Source: JALOOE01 sp964423545
GTDB taxonomy: Bacteria > Chloroflexota > Anaerolineae > CG2-30-64-16
Reading direction: 5' to 3'
NCBI GenBank assembly: GCA_964423545.1
Contig: CAYRFV010000311.1
Coordinates: 1 to 6,244, forward strand
Length of the DNA: 6,244 bases
Part shown: piece by piece, positions 3,843 through 6,244 of the stretch
Layout of the letters: each line of letters opens with the position of its first letter
Position numbering within the stretch: position 1 is the first letter of the stretch
Notes under the pieces: model-generated
Databases searched by the model: none
The model's input: only the letters and a program-made list of their open reading frames with translations
Told to the model about the DNA's origin: nothing
Made by a program: the position numbers and the translations under genes

Positions 3843-5267
3843 TCACCCGTCGTGCGCGGCGGCCGACTTCGCCGGCGCGGCGCCGGCCGGCAGCGTGACG
3901 GTGAAAGTCGTGCGCACCCCCGGCTCGCTGGCGACTTCGATCCGGCCCCCGTGCGCGGCGACCAACTGCCGCGTGATCGCGAGGCCCAGGCCGGCGCCGC
4001 CGCCTCGCCGGCTGCGGCTCTTGTCCCCGCGGTAAAAACGATCGAACACGTGCGGCAGGTCTTCCGGTGCGATCCCCGTCCCGCTGTCGGTGACCTGGAT
4101 CGCCACCTGGTCGCCCGCGCGGCCGGCGCGCACCGTCACCTCTCCCCCCGCGGCCGTGTGGCGAATGGCGTTGCTGAGCAGGTTGCGCAGCACCTGGGCC
4201 AGCCGGTCGGCATCGCCCAGCACGTCGGGCACATCTGCTTCGGCGAACAGCGTCAGCGCCACGCCCGCCGCCTCCGCGACCGGCAGGAAGGGCGCGACCG
4301 CCGCGCGCGCCAGCTCGGCCACGCGCACCGGCAGCCGCTCCAGGCGCAGCTGGCCCGCGTCGGCCAGCGCCAGATCGTGCAGGTCGTCCACCAGGCGCGT
4401 CAGCAGCCGGCTCTCGTCATAGAGACCGGCGACCTGCGCCATTTCCAGCGGATAGACGCCGTCCAGGATCGCCTGGAGGTTGCCCTGGACGATCGAGAGC
4501 GGGGTGCGGAGCTCATGCGAGATGTCGGCGACCAGGTTCTTGCGCAGGGTCTCGGCCTGCGCCAGGCTGCCCGTCATCTCGTTGAAGGCGTTGCCGAGCG
4601 CGGCGATCTCGTCGCGGCCGCGCACCGCGACGCGCTGCGACAGATCGCCGCTCGCGACCGCCTGGGCGGCATGCGTCAGGCGCGCCAGCGGCGCGGTGAG
4701 AAGGCGGCTGACCAGCACCCCCAACGCCAGCGACAGCGCGGCCGCGAGCAGCGCGGCCCAGGCCAGCGAGGTGCGGACCTGTTGCAGAAACACCTCGCCC
4801 TGCGTATCGAGCAGGGTGTCCGCGGGGCGCACGTTCAGCAGAATCCCGACCTGCCGCCCATTCAGCGTGAGCGGCAGGCCCTGGGCCACGACGCTCCCCG
4901 GCAGCACTTCGCCCACCAGCTCTCCGGTCCTGCTGGCGAGCACGCGACCGTCGGCTGCTGCGACCGCGATGTTCGGCCCTGCGCCACTGCCCCCGGCAGT
5001 GGCGCCTGCCGCTCGACCCCGCCCCATCCCCATCGCGCCCGGCCCAAGCTGTGTGAGCAGCGCCTCGACCCCTTGCCAGCTTCCGTTGGCCGCGTAGTAG
5101 TCGGTCAGCGCCGTGGCCCAGCCTGCCTGGCCGGACATCCCGGTCGCGACGACATACTGGCGAAACTGCTCGCCTGTCGCGCGCAGCGAAAAGACTGCAA
5201 CGACGCCGATCGCGGCCAGTGAGATAGCAAGAAACGCCAGGGTCAGCTTCACCCACAGACGGTTCAC
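3843..5267 (-). CDS. Two-component sensor histidine kinase, HAMP type (BaeS-like layout)
   Basis: The 474-aa product autophosphorylates and passes phosphate to the response regulator encoded just upstream. Order of parts: membrane segment 1 (about 8-28), extracytoplasmic sensor region (29-165) with a Gly/Ala/Met-rich insert (about 75-98), membrane segment 2 (about 168-190), HAMP linker (190-243), HisKA with H251 in DISHELRTPL, and HATPase with the N box (RNLLSNAIRH, N362 and N366), G1 DSGTGI (394-399), F box FDRFYRG (408-414) and G2 GGGAGLGLAI (422-431). All catalytic motifs are intact. The GTG start at 5267 overlaps the regulator's TGA as GTGA, with GGGGA about 7 nt upstream, giving translational coupling. 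The sensed signal is unknown. No U-rich terminator is visible after the stop. Confidence 0.96.
   Translation of the reverse strand: MNRLWVKLTLAFLAISLAAIGVVAVFSLRATGEQFRQYVVATGMSGQAGWATALTDYYAANGSWQGVEALLTQLGPGAMGMGRGRAAGATAGGSGAGPNIAVAAADGRVLASRTGELVGEVLPGSVVAQGLPLTLNGRQVGILLNVRPADTLLDTQGEVFLQQVRTSLAWAALLAAALSLALGVLVSRLLTAPLARLTHAAQAVASGDLSQRVAVRGRDEIAALGNAFNEMTGSLAQAETLRKNLVADISHELRTPLSIVQGNLQAILDGVYPLEMAQVAGLYDESRLLTRLVDDLHDLALADAGQLRLERLPVRVAELARAAVAPFLPVAEAAGVALTLFAEADVPDVLGDADRLAQVLRNLLSNAIRHTAAGGEVTVRAGRAGDQVAIQVTDSGTGIAPEDLPHVFDRFYRGDKSRSRRGGGAGLGLAITRQLVAAHGGRIEVASEPGVRTTFTVTLPAGAAPAKSAAAHDG
4981..5005. repeat. Perfect 11-bp hairpin inside the kinase gene
   Basis: GCGCCACTGCC (4981-4991) is exactly complementary to GGCAGTGGCGC (4995-5005) with a 3-base centre. 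It encodes residues 88-96 (GATAGGSGA) of the kinase's low-complexity sensor insert. Such a long perfect stem in coding DNA is unusual. It may be an inserted palindrome tolerated in a flexible loop, or a pause or binding site. Confidence 0.85.
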
Positions 5268-5950
5268 AGATCGTTCCCCAGTTTGTAGCCGACGCCGAAG
5301 ACGGTCTGGATGTAGCGGGGATGGCGCGGGTCATCGCCCAGCTTGGCGCGCAGGTTCTTGATGTGGGCATCGATCGTGCGCTCGTAGCCTTCATAGGCGT
5401 CGCCCTGGACCCGATCCAGCAGCTCGAGTCGCGTGAATGCGCGGCCAGGATGCGCGAGCAGCACGGCCAGCAACTCGAACTCGGTGCGCGTGAGGTCCAG
5501 CGCCCGACCGTCCAGCGTGGCCTGGTGACCGCTGATGTCCACCACCAGCGCGCCGGCGCGCAGGAGCTCGGGCGCAGCGCCCGCGCTCGATGCGCGGCGC
5601 AGGACCGCGCGCACGCGCGCCACCAGCTCGCGCGGGTTGAACGGCTTGGTCACATAGTCGTCCGCGCCCAGCTCCAGCCCCACGATCTTGTCGGTGTCCT
5701 CGATGCGCGCGGTGAGCATGATGATCGGCGTGTCGCGCTCGCGGCGCAGGGTCCGGGCGACCTCCAGCCCGTCGATTCCGGGCAGCCCGAGGTCGAGCAC
5801 GACCAGGTCCGGCTTCTCCCGCCGCGCCTGGATCAGCGCCGTCTGGCCGTCGCCGGCCTCGACCACGGCGAAGCCCGCCTGCTCCAGATAGGATCGCACG
5901 AGCTTGACGATCTTGGCTTCGTCATCCACCACAAGGATTTTCGAGCTCAC
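5264..5950 (-). CDS. OmpR/PhoB-family response regulator
   Basis: The 228-aa product has a receiver domain (about residues 3-115) and an OmpR/PhoB winged-helix DNA-binding domain (about 132-226). The acidic pocket is D9 and D10, the phosphoacceptor is D53 (LVVLDLGLPG), and the switch residues are T80 (MLTAR) and K102 (YVTKPF). The DNA-binding part shows DLTRTEFELLAVLLAHPGRAF, then RTIDAHIKNLRAKLGDD and the closing TVFGVGYKL. The start is GTG at 5950 (protein VSSKILVVDDE), preceded by GGAGG 9 nt upstream. This gives the usual family length, whereas a start at 6055 would precede the promoter. Its stop overlaps the kinase start by four bases, so the two form a coupled unit. Targets are unknown; regulation of its own operon is common in the family. 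Confidence 0.96.
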   Translation of the reverse strand: MSSKILVVDDEAKIVKLVRSYLEQAGFAVVEAGDGQTALIQARREKPDLVVLDLGLPGIDGLEVARTLRRERDTPIIMLTARIEDTDKIVGLELGADDYVTKPFNPRELVARVRAVLRRASSAGAAPELLRAGALVVDISGHQATLDGRALDLTRTEFELLAVLLAHPGRAFTRLELLDRVQGDAYEGYERTIDAHIKNLRAKLGDDPRHPRYIQTVFGVGYKLGNDL

Positions 5951-6002
5951 TGGACCTCGCCTCCGCTCTCGGCCGTCCGATCTTGCTGCACCGATCCGCA
6001 CC

Positions 6003-6031
6003 ATTATGGCGCAGGAAGCCGCATAGAGCAA
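6003..6031 (-). promoter_or_regulatory. Promoter of the two-component operon
   Basis: On the minus strand, TTGCTC (6031-6026) is followed by 17 bases and CATAAT (6008-6003). Start would be near 5996, giving a 46-nt 5' UTR with the GGAGG ribosome site at 5964-5960. The -10 box matches five of six positions; the -35 box only three. Confidence 0.65.
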
Positions 6032-6053
6032 GGAGCCCGCCGGGACCGCCGGC

Positions 6054-6088
6054 AAAAGACGGCGGGCGAGTTCAGGAACCCGCCCGCC
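6054..6088 (-). terminator. Terminator after the Gln-rich gene
   Basis: GGCGGGC (6061-6067) pairs with GCCCGCC (6082-6088), and inside it GTTC (6070-6073) faces GAAC (6076-6079). On the minus strand the stem is followed by GTC and TTTT (6057-6054), a modest U tract. It lies between the stop of the Gln-rich gene and the promoter of the two-component operon, where a terminator is expected. An overlapping stem CCGCCG (6046-6051) / CGGCGG (6060-6065) could compete. Confidence 0.65.
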
Positions 6089-6106
6089 GCGCCCGACACC
6101 TTCAGT

Positions 6107-6146
6107 CGTGTCAGCGAAAGATCAACCGTGTCAGCGAAAGATCAAC
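6107..6146. repeat. Perfect 20-bp tandem duplication over a stop codon
   Basis: CGTGTCAGCGAAAGATCAAC occurs at 6107-6126 and immediately again at 6127-6146. The second copy contains the TGA (6144-6142) of the Gln-rich gene. A recent slippage duplication is the simplest explanation. Confidence 0.97.
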
Positions 6147-6244
6147 GGTTCATGCCGCGGCCGCCGCGCGAGTTCTGCTGCGGCATCTGCTGCTGCGGCA
6201 TCTGCTGCTGCGGCATCTGCTGCTGCGGCATCTGCTGCTGCGGC
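6142..6244 (-). CDS. 3' end of a Gln/Met/Pro-rich repeat protein (partial)
   Basis: The last 33 codons of a minus-strand gene are visible; its start is beyond the right edge. They encode four PQQQM units, then PQQ and a basic tail NSRGGRGMNR ending in TGA (6144-6142). The family cannot be told from this tail. Q/M/P repeats suggest a flexible, low-complexity C-terminus, and the RGG-like end might bind nucleic acid or a partner (inference). The minus reading is preferred because it closes with a stop followed by a terminator on the same strand; the opposite strand gives only Leu/Arg/His repeats. Confidence 0.75.
   Translation of the reverse strand, partial: PQQQMPQQQMPQQQMPQQQMPQQNSRGGRGMNR
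6181..6240. repeat. 15-bp tandem repeat, four perfect units and running off the window
   Basis: CGGCATCTGCTGCTG repeats at 6181-6195, 6196-6210, 6211-6225 and 6226-6240, and a fifth begins at 6241. Each unit encodes one PQQQM pentapeptide on the minus strand. The units are identical at DNA level, which points to recent expansion. Confidence 0.97.

Noticed and set aside
3852..5222. 456-aa plus-strand frame opposite the histidine kinase
   Set aside because: The opposite strand encodes every kinase motif; this frame is Arg/Gln/His-rich shadow.
5951..6055. Upstream start at 6055 for the response regulator
   Set aside because: It adds 35 non-family residues, lies upstream of the promoter, and the GTG at 5950 has an excellent ribosome site.

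Overview
The window is GC-rich bacterial DNA (roughly two thirds G+C by eye). Every gene I can support, and by its repeat orientation the CRISPR array too, reads on the minus strand. The CRISPR repeat style, the DUF4395 plus thioredoxin pair and the overall composition would suit a filamentous Chloroflexota-like organism. That is a guess from gene content, not a placement. No cas gene, rRNA or tRNA is visible.

Layout from left to right: (1) 23-460, a short CRISPR array of six 37-nt repeats. The leftmost repeat is degenerate, and the minus-strand repeat ends in ACTGAAAC, so the leader lies to the right. (2) 461-1014, a gene-free, very GC-rich stretch. It holds leader-like inverted and direct repeats, a large hairpin and a near-consensus minus-strand sigma70-type promoter (927-955) aimed at the array. 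(3) 1015-2303, a two-gene unit: an SPL-type radical SAM protein followed by an ArsR/SmtB metal sensor with a CzrA-like zinc-site signature. Its promoter sits so close to the start codon that the mRNA may be leaderless. (4) 2418-3543, a thiol/redox-type operon: DUF4395 membrane protein, membrane-anchored thioredoxin-like protein (CAPC) and a small unknown protein. (5) 3544-3780, the long 5' leader of that operon. It has an extended -10 promoter, a 22-codon leader peptide with two cysteine codons and a good Shine-Dalgarno sequence, an intrinsic terminator before the first gene, and mutually exclusive complementary arms. Together these look like a transcription attenuator. (6) 3843-5950, an OmpR/PhoB-type response regulator and its sensor kinase, joined by a GTGA overlap and preceded by a good promoter. 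(7) 6054-6244, the 3' end of a Gln/Met/Pro repeat protein that runs off the window, a 20-bp tandem duplication covering its stop codon, and a terminator.

The signal most worth a second look is the attenuator-like leader in (5). A cysteine-containing leader peptide sits directly upstream of a terminator that would gate a thioredoxin/DUF4395 operon. Its sequence elements can be read directly; its regulatory behaviour is inference.
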